Source: an uncultured Bacteroides sp.
Lineage (GTDB): Bacteria; Bacteroidota; Bacteroidia; Bacteroidales; Bacteroidaceae
Assembly: GCA_900555635.1 (NCBI GenBank)
Contig: USLU01000019.1
Span: 16,774-80,773 of the forward strand
DNA length: 64,000 nucleotides
Direction: 5' to 3'
In this document: in pieces, positions 34,359 through 43,620 of the stretch
Numbering within the stretch: position 1 is the stretch's first letter
Layout: each line of letters opens with the position of its first letter
Program-made: the position numbers and the translations under genes
The notes under the pieces: generated by a model
What the model was told of the DNA's origin: nothing
Databases searched by the model: none
The model's input: only the letters and a program-made list of their open reading frames with translations

Positions 34359-35687
34359 TTAGAGAATTTTCCTTTTAATAATGACAAACCAAGTGGTAAG
34401 GACAATTCCTTTGGCAATTGTTGTGCCGCAAACAGCCCACCAGATAGCATCTACCCCCATTCCCATTTGCACCAATATCAGCGCTACCGGAATACGCATA
34501 TAATTGCATACAATGCTGACAATGGCAGGCGGAATAGTCCGTCCTAAACCATAAAAGACACCTTGCATGGTAATTTCGAGCATCATGAACATTTGCGAAT
34601 AGCCATCGATGCGCAGAAAATCGCCACCTACACGATAAGCTTCTGCTTCGGGTACAAAGATAGAGAATACTTCGCTTCCAAAGAAGATAAAGACGAGAGA
34701 GCAGATAGTTCCGAAGAATCCCGTCATCCACATGGTTGTATACCATGCCCGCTTTACCCGTGATTTTTGCCCGGCTGCATAGTTCTGTGCGATGAATGTA
34801 CTTAGGGCAGTTGAGAAACCTTGTGAAGTATTCCATGTGATAGCTTCTATCTGTCCGCCGGTGGTAAAAGCCATCAATCCGATGTGTCCTCCTTGTTCTG
34901 ACGCTGTCCTCGAGAGGAACATATTGACAAAAGCAAAGAGTGTATTCAAAGTGGCTACCGGTAGTCCTAACTTGAAGATACGTTTAGAGTATTTCTTTTT
35001 TAATCGGGTGAGGAAAGAAAATCCACCGAACAAATTGTCCCGGCAACGTAGTTGGTAAACGAAGAGACCGAATACGGTTGCTTCGGACAACCAGGTTGCT
35101 ATTGCCGCACCTTCCGTTCCCAAGCCGAAAGCAAAGATGAGCAGAGGGTCAAGAATTATATTCATTATCAATCCGGTGCCGCTAATATAGAATGGTATCT
35201 TACTACGTCCGGCAGCATTGTAGATTCCGGTGAAGGCGGCGGAAAGGAAGACGAACGGCAATCCCGTCGATACAATACGAAGATAGGTAATGGCATCGTT
35301 CGTGATATTCTCTTTCAACTGAAAGATTCGCAAGATGGGGTCGGCGAAGAGGAATAACAATCCGCCCCAGCAAGCCGCAATAATCAGTGCAATAGTGATG
35401 TTGTGCGAAGCGAAGTTACGCGCATCTTCCTGGTTACGCGCTCCGATAGATTGCCCTACACTCACTTCGGCACCTACCTTATTTAATAATGCAATGGAGC
35501 CTGACATCCACGTCAATATACCTACGGCGCCTACAGCTGCAACCGACTCACTACCCAGTCGTCCTACCCATGCCATATCCGTCAGGCTATATGCCATTTG
35601 GATAAATGAGGTAGCCATAATGGGCATAGCCAGATTAAATAACTGACGGTTAATAGGCCCTTGGGTGAGAATTTTGGTTCCTTGCAT
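34359..35687 (-). CDS. MATE-family efflux transporter
   Basis: A 442-residue, 12-helix cation-coupled exporter of the MATE (MatE x2) family, exporting drugs or metabolites. Two homologous halves are visible, each starting with a PxxxxxxxxxxY-type helix (LAMPIMATSFIQMAYSLTDMAWVGRLG and the second half near GLPVATLNTLFAFVNMFLSR). It lies 27 bases downstream of nagA on the same strand. Substrate unknown. Confidence 0.92.
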   Translation of the reverse strand: MQGTKILTQGPINRQLFNLAMPIMATSFIQMAYSLTDMAWVGRLGSESVAAVGAVGILTWMSGSIALLNKVGAEVSVGQSIGARNQEDARNFASHNITIALIIAACWGGLLFLFADPILRIFQLKENITNDAITYLRIVSTGLPFVFLSAAFTGIYNAAGRSKIPFYISGTGLIMNIILDPLLIFAFGLGTEGAAIATWLSEATVFGLFVYQLRCRDNLFGGFSFLTRLKKKYSKRIFKLGLPVATLNTLFAFVNMFLSRTASEQGGHIGLMAFTTGGQIEAITWNTSQGFSTALSTFIAQNYAAGQKSRVKRAWYTTMWMTGFFGTICSLVFIFFGSEVFSIFVPEAEAYRVGGDFLRIDGYSQMFMMLEITMQGVFYGLGRTIPPAIVSIVCNYMRIPVALILVQMGMGVDAIWWAVCGTTIAKGIVLTTWFVIIKRKIL

Positions 35688-35714
35688 TCTTTCTAGTTTG
35701 CTGTTAATTCAATA

Positions 35715-36875
35715 TTAAGCATGTATTTTATCCACCGCAAGATTGCCTGCTTGCCATACGGCACGGATATTGAGATTCTTGTCCATGATGAGGATATCGG
35801 CATCTTTGTCTTTTTGCAGAGAGCCTTTGCGGTCGAATACTCCCATGATCCGTGCCGGAGTCTCGGAAGCCATGCGCAATGCATCTCCTAATTCAATACC
35901 GGCTTTTACCATAGTACGGACAAGTATATCGGTGGTGGCAATGCTGCCTGCCAGTGCCGAACGGTCTGCCAGTTTACATACACCATCTTCTATTATAACA
36001 CGAGGATCGTTTATTGCTTTGCCTTCATTAGCTGTATATGAAAGGGCGTCAGTGACAAGGCAAGTATGTTCTACACCTTTCAGTTTATATGCCAATCTCA
36101 GAATAGTAGAAGGCAGATGGATTCCGTCGGCAATAAGTTCGATGGTCATTCCATCGGTCAGATAAACACTTTCAACCGTACCTTCGTACTTGTATTCCCG
36201 GCGTTTGTGGAAGCCCGGCATAGCGTTATAGAAGTGGGCTGCATGGGTAAAACCGGCTGCGTATGCCTCTTTGATTCCTTCATATTCCGATTCGGTGTGA
36301 GAAGCGGCAACAAGTATTCCTTTTTCATGCAGATATCGGGCAAAGTCAAGTGCTCCGGGTAGTTCAGGGGAAGCGTCCCAACGGCGGATGCAGTGGGTAC
36401 TTTCTACGAGTTCTTTATATTCTTTCTCGTTAATCTCTTTCACTTGGTCGGCAAACTGCTCGCCTGCCATTTTGGGATTGAGGTATGGACCTTCAATGTG
36501 AAGACCAAGCACGGGGCTATTAGGTTCTGCCATTAACTTTTCACAAATAGTTGTGGCTTCATGTAGTTTGCTGAAGGAAGATGAGGACAGGGTGGGGAAG
36601 ATACTTGTTGCGCCATGACGCAAATGAGCTTGAATAGCAGTTTGGAAAGCTTCTTCAGTACATTCGGTAAAGTCGTGTCCACCACCACCATGGGCGTGCA
36701 TGCAGACAAAGCCGGGTACAATGTACATGCCTTTGGCATCAATCAACCGGGCACCGATCAGTGCGAGGTCACAGTTTGTTACTTCAAGGATCTTTTCGTC
36801 CCGTATCAGGACTGAACCTTCGTTCAGCCAACCTTGAGGGGTGAATATTCGCCCGTTTATGATTTGAGTTAACAT
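35715..36875 (-). CDS. nagA: N-acetylglucosamine-6-phosphate deacetylase
   Basis: Deacetylates GlcNAc-6-phosphate to glucosamine 6-phosphate in amino-sugar catabolism and cell-wall recycling. The 386-residue amidohydrolase has the N-terminal metal motif CMHAHGGGGHDF, the metal-ligand Glu in HIEGPYLNP, then AASHTESEYEG and THAAHFYNAM, and the catalytic Asp in CLVTDALS. Upstream of the MATE gene; separated from potD by an AT-rich inverted repeat. Confidence 0.94.
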   Translation of the reverse strand: MLTQIINGRIFTPQGWLNEGSVLIRDEKILEVTNCDLALIGARLIDAKGMYIVPGFVCMHAHGGGGHDFTECTEEAFQTAIQAHLRHGATSIFPTLSSSSFSKLHEATTICEKLMAEPNSPVLGLHIEGPYLNPKMAGEQFADQVKEINEKEYKELVESTHCIRRWDASPELPGALDFARYLHEKGILVAASHTESEYEGIKEAYAAGFTHAAHFYNAMPGFHKRREYKYEGTVESVYLTDGMTIELIADGIHLPSTILRLAYKLKGVEHTCLVTDALSYTANEGKAINDPRVIIEDGVCKLADRSALAGSIATTDILVRTMVKAGIELGDALRMASETPARIMGVFDRKGSLQKDKDADILIMDKNLNIRAVWQAGNLAVDKIHA

Positions 36876-36975
36876 TTTTAGATTTATGATTTATGATTTC
36901 AGAGTTATGCTTTATGATTTATGATTTCAGAGTCGTGATTTACACCTTACAACGTTATAAATCATAAATCTAAAA
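36876..36975. repeat. AT-rich 19-bp inverted repeat between potD and nagA
   Basis: Arms 36876-36894 and 36957-36975 are perfectly complementary (TTTTAGATTTATGATTTAT and its reverse complement). Between them the unit TTTATGATTTATGATTTCAG recurs. One of several self-complementary AT-rich intergenic repeats in the window. Confidence 0.7.
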
Positions 36976-36987
36976 TCATAAATCTTC

Positions 36988-38310
36988 TTATCTTTTTCGT
37001 CTACGATGATGGCGCTGTTTCTGTTTGTATTTACGTATTTTTCCATACACCAGCCATACAAACAATATGCCGAATACAGCAAATATCAGTAGTACGATTC
37101 CTGTGTTGAGATTATCGCCTTTCACGCGGCTCCACATTTCGAGTACGAGCTCTGTGCGGTCGCCAAAGTCGCGGATCATGGCACAACGTTCCACCACCTT
37201 CCTATCAGGGTACTGAACTGTATTGATAGGTATGCTGTCTGCTTCCGGACCAAAGAAGTAGCTTAAATCGGCGAACTCTTCAATCGTTGTATCGATCTTT
37301 GCTTCCATGATTTCGGGTGTGGCTATGGCGCTAACGTAACCTATAGCATCCATATTCCGTAAAGCAATTTCGGGTTGGCAAAGGTAGTTTATGAAGTAGC
37401 TGGCCGCTTTGACATTGCGTGCATATTTGGGAATTACCCAACCATCGTACCAAATATTACTTCCTTCACGAGGAACTATATAATCTAAATCGACTCCTAC
37501 TGCAGCTGCCTCTTCTATAGCCCATACGGCATCACCACTCCAAGTCAGGTTAAGAGACGTTTTTCCTTTGGTCATCATCTCTTTGCCGAAGTCAGCTTCC
37601 CAACCGGAAATGTTAGGTTTCATGGCTTTCAGGTATTTCTCGGCGAGGGCTATGGCTTCGGCAGAATTATCATTCATGAGCTGCTCTACCGTAACGGTGC
37701 CATCTGCCAACTGCTTGGCGTGAGCGTAGATTATGGCTGTGCCGTAAGCATCCCGATAGCTATCTTTCATTAAGATTTTGTTCTTGTTTTTAGGTTCCCA
37801 AAGACAATGCCAACTGTTGACTTCTTCTGCGCTAATTAGATTCGTATTATATAAGATACCGGCAGTTCCCCACATATAAGGTACGGCGTAATCTGTGGTA
37901 GTACGTCCTGGCTGGCTGGTTTTATTCAGTTCTTTTTGAATAAAAGGGGAAACATTAGGCAAATAATTCGGAGTTTTGCCAAAATTACGGTTGATAGGGA
38001 GCAGAAGATCTTTCTTTAGCATTCGTTCAATGATATACTCCGAAGGACATACCACATCGAAATCTTCGTGTCCACGTTCTATTTTGGTGAGCATGATTTC
38101 GTTGATGTCGAAGATCTGATAGATGATGCGGATATCTTCTCCAGTCTGCTGCTTGTACCAAGCTGGGAATTCGGCAAGAACTTCTTCGTCGATGTAATCC
38201 CCCCAGTTGTATATCTTCAGTACACGGCTGCGTTCTTCGCCGGAAGATCCGCAAGAGGCGAATATTCCAATGTAACACAGAAGTAGTAATATGTTAGCTA
38301 ATCTTTTCAT
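36988..38310 (-). CDS. potD: Spermidine/putrescine-binding protein with C-terminal membrane anchor
   Basis: Periplasmic polyamine-binding component of the PotABCD importer. The 440-residue protein has a lipoprotein signal (IFASC, Cys20), then the PotD fold starting VLKIYNWGDYIDEEVL and containing PYMWGTAGILYN and LTWSGDAVWAIEEA. Unusually it ends with a membrane helix (GIVLLIFAVFGILFVWLVYG) and a strongly basic tail (about 404-440), absent from E. coli PotD of 348 residues. It is the last gene of potA-B-C-D, 46 bases after potC. Confidence 0.92.
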   Translation of the reverse strand: MKRLANILLLLCYIGIFASCGSSGEERSRVLKIYNWGDYIDEEVLAEFPAWYKQQTGEDIRIIYQIFDINEIMLTKIERGHEDFDVVCPSEYIIERMLKKDLLLPINRNFGKTPNYLPNVSPFIQKELNKTSQPGRTTTDYAVPYMWGTAGILYNTNLISAEEVNSWHCLWEPKNKNKILMKDSYRDAYGTAIIYAHAKQLADGTVTVEQLMNDNSAEAIALAEKYLKAMKPNISGWEADFGKEMMTKGKTSLNLTWSGDAVWAIEEAAAVGVDLDYIVPREGSNIWYDGWVIPKYARNVKAASYFINYLCQPEIALRNMDAIGYVSAIATPEIMEAKIDTTIEEFADLSYFFGPEADSIPINTVQYPDRKVVERCAMIRDFGDRTELVLEMWSRVKGDNLNTGIVLLIFAVFGILFVWLVYGKIRKYKQKQRHHRRRKR

Positions 38311-38356
38311 TCTATATTATTTTTCTCTGAGGCTTCATGAGCGGGCATTTTTCATA

Positions 38357-39148
38357 TTATTCTTTTTTCGCTCTTTCTGCCCGCTTATTGATAACAATCA
38401 GTAATACAAGTACTGTTACGAATATAATCACTGACAAGGGGCGCAATTCCGGTGTCAATCCGCCTTTGCGTGCATCAGCATATATATAGGTAGAGAGAGT
38501 TTCCAATCCTTCGTTTCCGATGGTGAATATCGTTACCGCAAAATCATCAATAGAGAGCGTGAAGGCTAGGATAAAACCGCTTATCATCCCGGGCAATATT
38601 TCCGGGAAAATGACCTTGCGCAATGCTTGAAAAGGAGTTGCTCCTAAGTCAAGAGCCGCCTCATACACATTCTGGTTCATCTTTTTGAGTCGCGGCATTA
38701 CACTTAGCACTACGTAGGGTGTACAGAATGAAATATGCGCTAATACCACCGTTGTGAAGCCTTGCGATATGCCGAAGCTGACAAACAGTAAGAACAATGA
38801 AATACCGGTAATGATATCAGCATTCATCATAGGAATAGCATTCGCAAAATTCATCACCTGACGTGTACGGGTACGTAAATTGAAAATACCGATAGCTGCA
38901 AAACTACCTAAAAGGGTAGATACAGTCGCCGCAATCATAGCGATGGCGAAAGTATTCCATATCGCACTTATCAGTGAATGATGCATGCCACCTGTGAAGA
39001 GAGAGCTGTATAACTTGGTGGAAAATCCCGTCCAGTTACCCAATACTTTTGCTTCAGTGAACGAGAAAATCATAATAATCAAGATTGGCGAATAGAGTAG
39101 GGCTAACAATAACCACAAATAGCCTTTGGCAAGAATACGTGTCATCAT
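38357..39148 (-). CDS. potC: Spermidine/putrescine ABC permease PotC
   Basis: A 263-residue inner-membrane permease with six helices and the EAA loop (EAALDLGATPFQALRKVIFPEILPGM) that contacts the PotA ATPase. It partners with PotB. Its ATG overlaps the potB stop by 4 bases. Confidence 0.93.
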   Translation of the reverse strand: MMTRILAKGYLWLLLALLYSPILIIMIFSFTEAKVLGNWTGFSTKLYSSLFTGGMHHSLISAIWNTFAIAMIAATVSTLLGSFAAIGIFNLRTRTRQVMNFANAIPMMNADIITGISLFLLFVSFGISQGFTTVVLAHISFCTPYVVLSVMPRLKKMNQNVYEAALDLGATPFQALRKVIFPEILPGMISGFILAFTLSIDDFAVTIFTIGNEGLETLSTYIYADARKGGLTPELRPLSVIIFVTVLVLLIVINKRAERAKKE

Positions 39149-39945
39149 ATCACACCTCCACTCTCATTAGAAGCGCTGTCTTCCTCGTTGGTAAAGAGGA
39201 TGGTGACGCCGATTAATATCAGCATGATAAGCGAGAGCGCTGCACCGTAGTTCCACATTCCGTTATAGATACTTTCTTGTACCGTGGTACCGAATAGCTT
39301 GATATTGTTCATCGTCAGCAACTCGGCAATGGCAAAAGTAGATACCGTTGGCATGAAGACCATAACGATGCCACTCATGATGCCCGGCATAGACAACGGA
39401 AGAATGACTTTTCCGAACACCTTCACCGGATTGGCTCCCAAGTCCTGTGCCGCTTCTATGAGGTTATGATCCATCTTTTGCAAAGTATTATAAATAGGAT
39501 AAATCATAAAGGGGAGGAAGTTATAGACCATACCGAATACCAGTGCACCTTCACCCAATGGCAAGCTCAGGAAGTCGAACAATGCTACAGTAGCCAGTGT
39601 GCGTATCAGTATATTCACCCACATGGGCAGAATAAACAGTACCACCATGGTACGGGAAGTATTGAAACGTTTTTGGCTGAGAATATAGGCGGCAGGATAC
39701 CCTAATAACAAGCATATCAGTGTCGTAATTACTGCAATACCGATAGAATAAACAAACGTGTTCAGCGCCTCGGGGTGCATCATGAACTTGCGGAAGTTGG
39801 CGAACGTAAACGTTCCTTCGGCATCTGTAAAGGCATACAGCACGATAAGTAGCAACGGTACAATAACGAATACTAGCAGAAACAACGCGTAGGGTACCGT
39901 CCAGTTGCGTCGGCGCATAAAGAAATAAGATAGCTTATTGATCAC
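39145..39945 (-). CDS. potB: Spermidine/putrescine ABC permease PotB
   Basis: A six-helix permease with the EAA motif EAAQDLGANPVKVFGKVILP, forming the channel with PotC. I chose a GTG at 39945 (266 residues, MINKLSYFFMRRRN) which overlaps the potA end by 11 bases, matching the tight packing of the operon. An ATG at 39918 (257 residues) is the main alternative; the open frame extends to 39972 inside potA. Confidence 0.9.
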   Translation of the reverse strand: MINKLSYFFMRRRNWTVPYALFLLVFVIVPLLLIVLYAFTDAEGTFTFANFRKFMMHPEALNTFVYSIGIAVITTLICLLLGYPAAYILSQKRFNTSRTMVVLFILPMWVNILIRTLATVALFDFLSLPLGEGALVFGMVYNFLPFMIYPIYNTLQKMDHNLIEAAQDLGANPVKVFGKVILPLSMPGIMSGIVMVFMPTVSTFAIAELLTMNNIKLFGTTVQESIYNGMWNYGAALSLIMLILIGVTILFTNEEDSASNESGGVI

Positions 39946-41341
39946 TTCCTTCCTTATTAAGAGATTGAACAATTCGTATATTTTCGGGGGCGATAGTGAT
40001 ACCTACCCGGTCGCCATCATCCCAAACGTCGTTGGTATCTACAAAGATGTCTTCGTCCCAATCAGAGAACACGGTCAGGTGATAATGGTTCCCTTTGTAG
40101 AGGATGAATTTCACTTCACCTGTCAGTCGTCCGTCTTCTTCGTTGTCTTCGAGAATGATATTTTGGAAGTCAACTTCTACACGTACAGGTGTTTCGGGCT
40201 CTATGTTTTGTACTTCTTTACATTCAAAAGTGCATCCAAGGAATTCTACATGGGTGGAGTCTATCAGTTTGCCTTCAAATGTATTGCAGGTACGCTCTTT
40301 CTTCATAACGTGGATGTCGAAGGGTTTCACTAACAGACCGACTTCACGTCCGGCTTCAAAGCAGTGGTAATCTTGTACCATCAACTCGTAACCTTCTCGG
40401 GTTTGAATCAGCATTTCGTAGTGCACGCCTTTAAAGATGCAACTGGTCACGGTGCCTGTGAGTTGTGCCGCATCGGAAATGTCGAAAATGTAGATGTCTT
40501 CCGGTCTGATAACGACATCTACTTGCGCCTGCTCACCGAAACCTTCGTCCACACATTCAAATTCGTGCCCTGCAAAGGTGACGAACTTATCGCGTATCAT
40601 CACACCGTTCAGGATATTGCTTTCGCCGATAAAGTCGGCTACGAACGAGTTGATGGGTTCGTTGTATATGTCTATCGGTGTGCCGATTTGCTGTATCTTT
40701 CCTTCGCTCATCACTACGATGGTATCGCTCAGCGTAAGGGCTTCTTCCTGGTCGTGGGTTACATAGACAAAGGTGATGCCGAGTGACTTGTGCATAGCCT
40801 TCAATTCCATTTGCATGTCCTTACGCATTTTCAGGTCGAGGGCGGCGAGGGGTTCGTCAAGCAGCAACACTTCCGGTTCGTTCACGATAGCACGTGCAAT
40901 GGCAACACGTTGCTGTTGGCCGCCGGAGAGTGAATCTACATCCCGGTCCTCATAATCGGTCATGCCTACCATGCGCAATGCTTGCTTCACTTTCTTCTCG
41001 ATGGTAGTAGCCGGCATCTTCTTCAGTTTCAGTCCGAAGGCGATGTTGTTGAATACATTGAGATGGGGAAATAGGGCGTATTTTTGGAACACGGTGTTCA
41101 CGGGACGTTGATGCGGCGGCGTTTGCGTGATGTCCTTTCCGGCAATGGTGATAACTCCTTCCGAAGCTGTTTGGAAGCCTGCGATAAGACGTAGCAACGT
41201 TGTCTTTCCGCAACCGGATGGTCCCAATATGGTTACAAACTCGCCCTTACGGACAGACAAATTTACATCATTCAGTACAGCTTTATCTCCAAAGAATTTC
41301 GATACGTGCTCTACACCGATAATGCAGTCGGACTTTTGCAT
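39935..41341 (-). CDS. potA: Spermidine/putrescine ABC ATP-binding protein PotA, extended
   Basis: ATPase of the polyamine importer. Walker A GPSGCGKTT near residue 39, signature LSGGQQQRVAIARA and Walker B LLLDEPLAALD are all present. At 468 residues it is about 90 longer than E. coli PotA; the additional C-terminal part appears to be a second TOBE-like domain (compare TGTVTSCIFKGVHYEMLIQ with TGEVKFILYKGNHYHLTVF). First gene of potABCD; a -7 box lies about 90 bases upstream. Confidence 0.92.
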   Translation of the reverse strand: MQKSDCIIGVEHVSKFFGDKAVLNDVNLSVRKGEFVTILGPSGCGKTTLLRLIAGFQTASEGVITIAGKDITQTPPHQRPVNTVFQKYALFPHLNVFNNIAFGLKLKKMPATTIEKKVKQALRMVGMTDYEDRDVDSLSGGQQQRVAIARAIVNEPEVLLLDEPLAALDLKMRKDMQMELKAMHKSLGITFVYVTHDQEEALTLSDTIVVMSEGKIQQIGTPIDIYNEPINSFVADFIGESNILNGVMIRDKFVTFAGHEFECVDEGFGEQAQVDVVIRPEDIYIFDISDAAQLTGTVTSCIFKGVHYEMLIQTREGYELMVQDYHCFEAGREVGLLVKPFDIHVMKKERTCNTFEGKLIDSTHVEFLGCTFECKEVQNIEPETPVRVEVDFQNIILEDNEEDGRLTGEVKFILYKGNHYHLTVFSDWDEDIFVDTNDVWDDGDRVGITIAPENIRIVQSLNKEGSDQ

Positions 41342-41427
41342 AAGCGTTTTTAGAGTTTACTCAAACGAATTTAATGAATCACTGCTTTTATGAAGAAAAC
41401 TTAAAGAGCCTTTCAATAAAAGCGGTG

Positions 41428-41435
41428 CAAAGTTA
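41428..41435 (-). promoter_or_regulatory. -7 box TAACTTTG for potABCD
   Basis: Reverse-strand TAACTTTG matches TAnnTTTG, 87 bases upstream of potA, in the divergent gap with the SDR gene. No -33 TTTG at the ideal distance. Confidence 0.5.
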
Positions 41436-41453
41436 TATAATTTCTTGGGATTT

Positions 41454-41484
41454 TTTGTCATAGGAGAATTAAATGATAATTTTG
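41454..41484 (+). promoter_or_regulatory. Canonical promoter of the SDR gene
   Basis: TTTG at 41454-41457, 19-base spacer, TAATTTTG at 41477-41484; the ATG follows 26 bases later. Confidence 0.75.
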
Positions 41485-41509
41485 CAGCATCTAGTCTAAG
41501 AATTATAAT

Positions 41510-42274
41510 ATGGAAAAGAAAATTGTACTTATCACCGGTGCCTCTTCCGGCATAGGCGAAGGTTGTGCACGCAAGTTCGCTATGAATGGCTACCGCCTTA
41601 TCCTGAATGGTCGTAACGTAGAGAAACTGAACTCTGTAAAAAGAGAATTGGAAGAAAACTATCATGCGGACATTTATCTGCTTCCTTTTGATGTTCGTGA
41701 TCGTGCGGCTGCTAAAGCTGCTTTAGATTCTTTGCCCACCGAATGGAAAAGTATTGATATCCTGATAAACAATGCCGGCCTCGTGATCGGTATGGATAAG
41801 GAGCATGAAGGAAATCTTGACGAATGGGATGTGGTGATTGATACCGATGTGAAAGCGCTTCTTGCCATGACTCGTCTGGTTGTTCCCGGTATGGTGGAAC
41901 GTGGATGCGGGCATGTAATCAATATGGGCTCTATTGCCGGAGATTATGCGTATCCGGGTGGCAGTGTGTACTGTGCCGCTAAAGCTGCCGTCAAAGCACT
42001 TTCTGACGGACTTCGTATCGACTTGGTAGATACTCCTGTAAGAGTAACCAATATCAAACCCGGGTTGGTAGAGACAAACTTCTCTGTAGTACGTTTCCGT
42101 GGTGATAAAGAGGCTGCGGATAATGTATATAAAGGAATACGTCCGCTCAATGGGGATGATATTGCTGAGGTGGTTTACTTTGCCGCCGCTGTACCGGAGC
42201 ATATCCAGATAGCTGAAGTATTGGTGATGCCTACCAATCAGGCTACAGGAACGATTACTTATAAAAAGAAATAA
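41510..42274 (+). CDS. SDR-family NADP-dependent oxidoreductase (YdfG-like)
   Basis: A 254-residue short-chain dehydrogenase most like YdfG 3-hydroxy-acid dehydrogenases, which act on serine, threonine and malonic semialdehyde. It has the cofactor motif TGASSGIGEG near residue 9, the NNAG strand, catalytic Ser in MGSIAG and the YCAAK Tyr-Lys pair. Single gene, divergent from potABCD. Substrate assignment is tentative; the fold is certain. Confidence 0.9.
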   Translation: MEKKIVLITGASSGIGEGCARKFAMNGYRLILNGRNVEKLNSVKRELEENYHADIYLLPFDVRDRAAAKAALDSLPTEWKSIDILINNAGLVIGMDKEHEGNLDEWDVVIDTDVKALLAMTRLVVPGMVERGCGHVINMGSIAGDYAYPGGSVYCAAKAAVKALSDGLRIDLVDTPVRVTNIKPGLVETNFSVVRFRGDKEAADNVYKGIRPLNGDDIAEVVYFAAAVPEHIQIAEVLVMPTNQATGTITYKKK

Positions 42275-42321
42275 ACGGTCTCTTGTGAGGTTATGTCAAA
42301 ACTCCAATAAGCCTATCATTC

Positions 42322-42398
42322 TGTCATGCTGAGCGTAGTCGAAGCATCTCCTCTCTATGTGAATGGAGAAGAGATCCTTCGACAAGCTCAGGATGACA
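42322..42398. repeat. Palindromic intergenic repeat (TGTCATGCTGAGC type)
   Basis: Left arm 42322-42350 starts TGTCATGCTGAGCGTAGTCG; right arm 42371-42398 is its imperfect reverse complement (ends TCAGGATGACA). This is a recurrent intergenic repeat I recognise from many bacterial genomes, including Bacteroidetes. It lies between the convergent SDR and winged-helix genes and may act as a terminator. Confidence 0.75.
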
Positions 42399-42441
42399 TT
42401 GCGTACTGATAGTGAATTTTACTTTTGAAGTGCCCCCTCAA

Positions 42442-43446
42442 TTAGAAGTCTTTGCTGAAAACTTCATTAATCATTAAATAATATCCTTTCCCCCTCACAG
42501 TAACCAATTGGTATTTGGGAAATTCTTTCAGTATTTTTCTGATGGCTTTTATATGAGCGTCAATCTTCTCGTTGGCATTATCATCTGTAGGCCAAAAGTT
42601 CTGCTTGATAACTTCACGATCAACGCAAGTCCCAGCATTTTTGTAAAATATATCCAGTAACATTAAATCGAGCTTCTGAATGGTGCATGCCTTTCCGTTG
42701 ATATGGAGTTCTTGCTTTTCAAGATCTATCTCTATTCCTTCGGGAGAGGAGAGCAGATCTTCTTTTTTTATAGATTTCTTCTTTTTGCTATAATAATAAA
42801 AGAATAGCCCGGATATCAGCAGCATAAAACCAGCAAACCACCATACGGAATTATCTATATGCCTGATTACTGTGAAGAATTTATAATCTACCCATGCCTG
42901 TACCCTGATGTTTCCGGTGATGTCTAAGCTATATCGGGGCGTGCAGTAAGCTGATGCAGGCACAATAGAGTCGCAGTGACTGAAGCGTGGGGGATTCTCC
43001 GAGTAATATACAACACCTGTTTTGCCGGTTATTTCATGTTTTGCTAAGAAAACTTGGAAGAGAGAATCCAGCTCATCCACCTTTATGGGATATATCTGCG
43101 AGAAGATATATTCATTTATCAAGCGTTTCCCCGTTTCTCCATCCAGACTATCTTTGAGGGTGATTATGGTATTTCCTTTCCTACTTTTAAATATCACTTT
43201 CTTTACTTTACCTTCTGTGGCAGGGGTAATGATGTATCTCATAACATCATATCTCAAGGACTCAGGTCTTGCGTATGACATATAAAGCAATCTGTTATTG
43301 TAGTTCTTGTTGACGGCTTCCTTGAAAGCGTTGTCGATATCCTGTTTTATTTGTTTTGTTCCGCTGTGTAAGGAGATGAGTAGAGTAAACAGAATAAAGA
43401 GAATGCCGCTTGTTATAATGATGATATGTATTTTCTTTTCACTCAT
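42442..43446 (-). CDS. Membrane-anchored winged-helix transcriptional regulator
   Basis: A 334-residue one-component regulator: membrane helix at about 7-25, a periplasmic domain of about 170 residues with two cysteines (HCDS and YCTP, about 10 residues apart), a second helix at about 201-219, and a C-terminal OmpR/PhoB-type winged helix (about 236-326, with DAHIKAIRKILKE and VTVRGKGYYL). It resembles ToxR/CadC in principle, with the DNA-binding domain at the other end. Divergent from a secreted thioredoxin-fold gene, which it probably controls. Confidence 0.75.
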   Translation of the reverse strand: MSEKKIHIIIITSGILFILFTLLISLHSGTKQIKQDIDNAFKEAVNKNYNNRLLYMSYARPESLRYDVMRYIITPATEGKVKKVIFKSRKGNTIITLKDSLDGETGKRLINEYIFSQIYPIKVDELDSLFQVFLAKHEITGKTGVVYYSENPPRFSHCDSIVPASAYCTPRYSLDITGNIRVQAWVDYKFFTVIRHIDNSVWWFAGFMLLISGLFFYYYSKKKKSIKKEDLLSSPEGIEIDLEKQELHINGKACTIQKLDLMLLDIFYKNAGTCVDREVIKQNFWPTDDNANEKIDAHIKAIRKILKEFPKYQLVTVRGKGYYLMINEVFSKDF

Positions 43447-43465
43447 ATAATTGTGTATTTCTCTG

Positions 43466-43473
43466 CAAAAGTA
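43466..43473 (-). promoter_or_regulatory. -7 box TACTTTTG of the membrane regulator gene
   Basis: Reverse-strand TACTTTTG matches TAnnTTTG, 19 bases before the start at 43446. Confidence 0.5.
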
Positions 43474-43620
43474 AGGATTTTGTAGGGATACCTCCTTCTG
43501 CAATCTGAATTATTTCTGAAAAGCGAGAGTTCAGAAAGAGTTCAGGTGAATAATTTGTCGGTATAGGGGCTTTTCTACTTTATTTGCGTACTGTTTCACA
43601 AATGGATAAAACAAATTATT

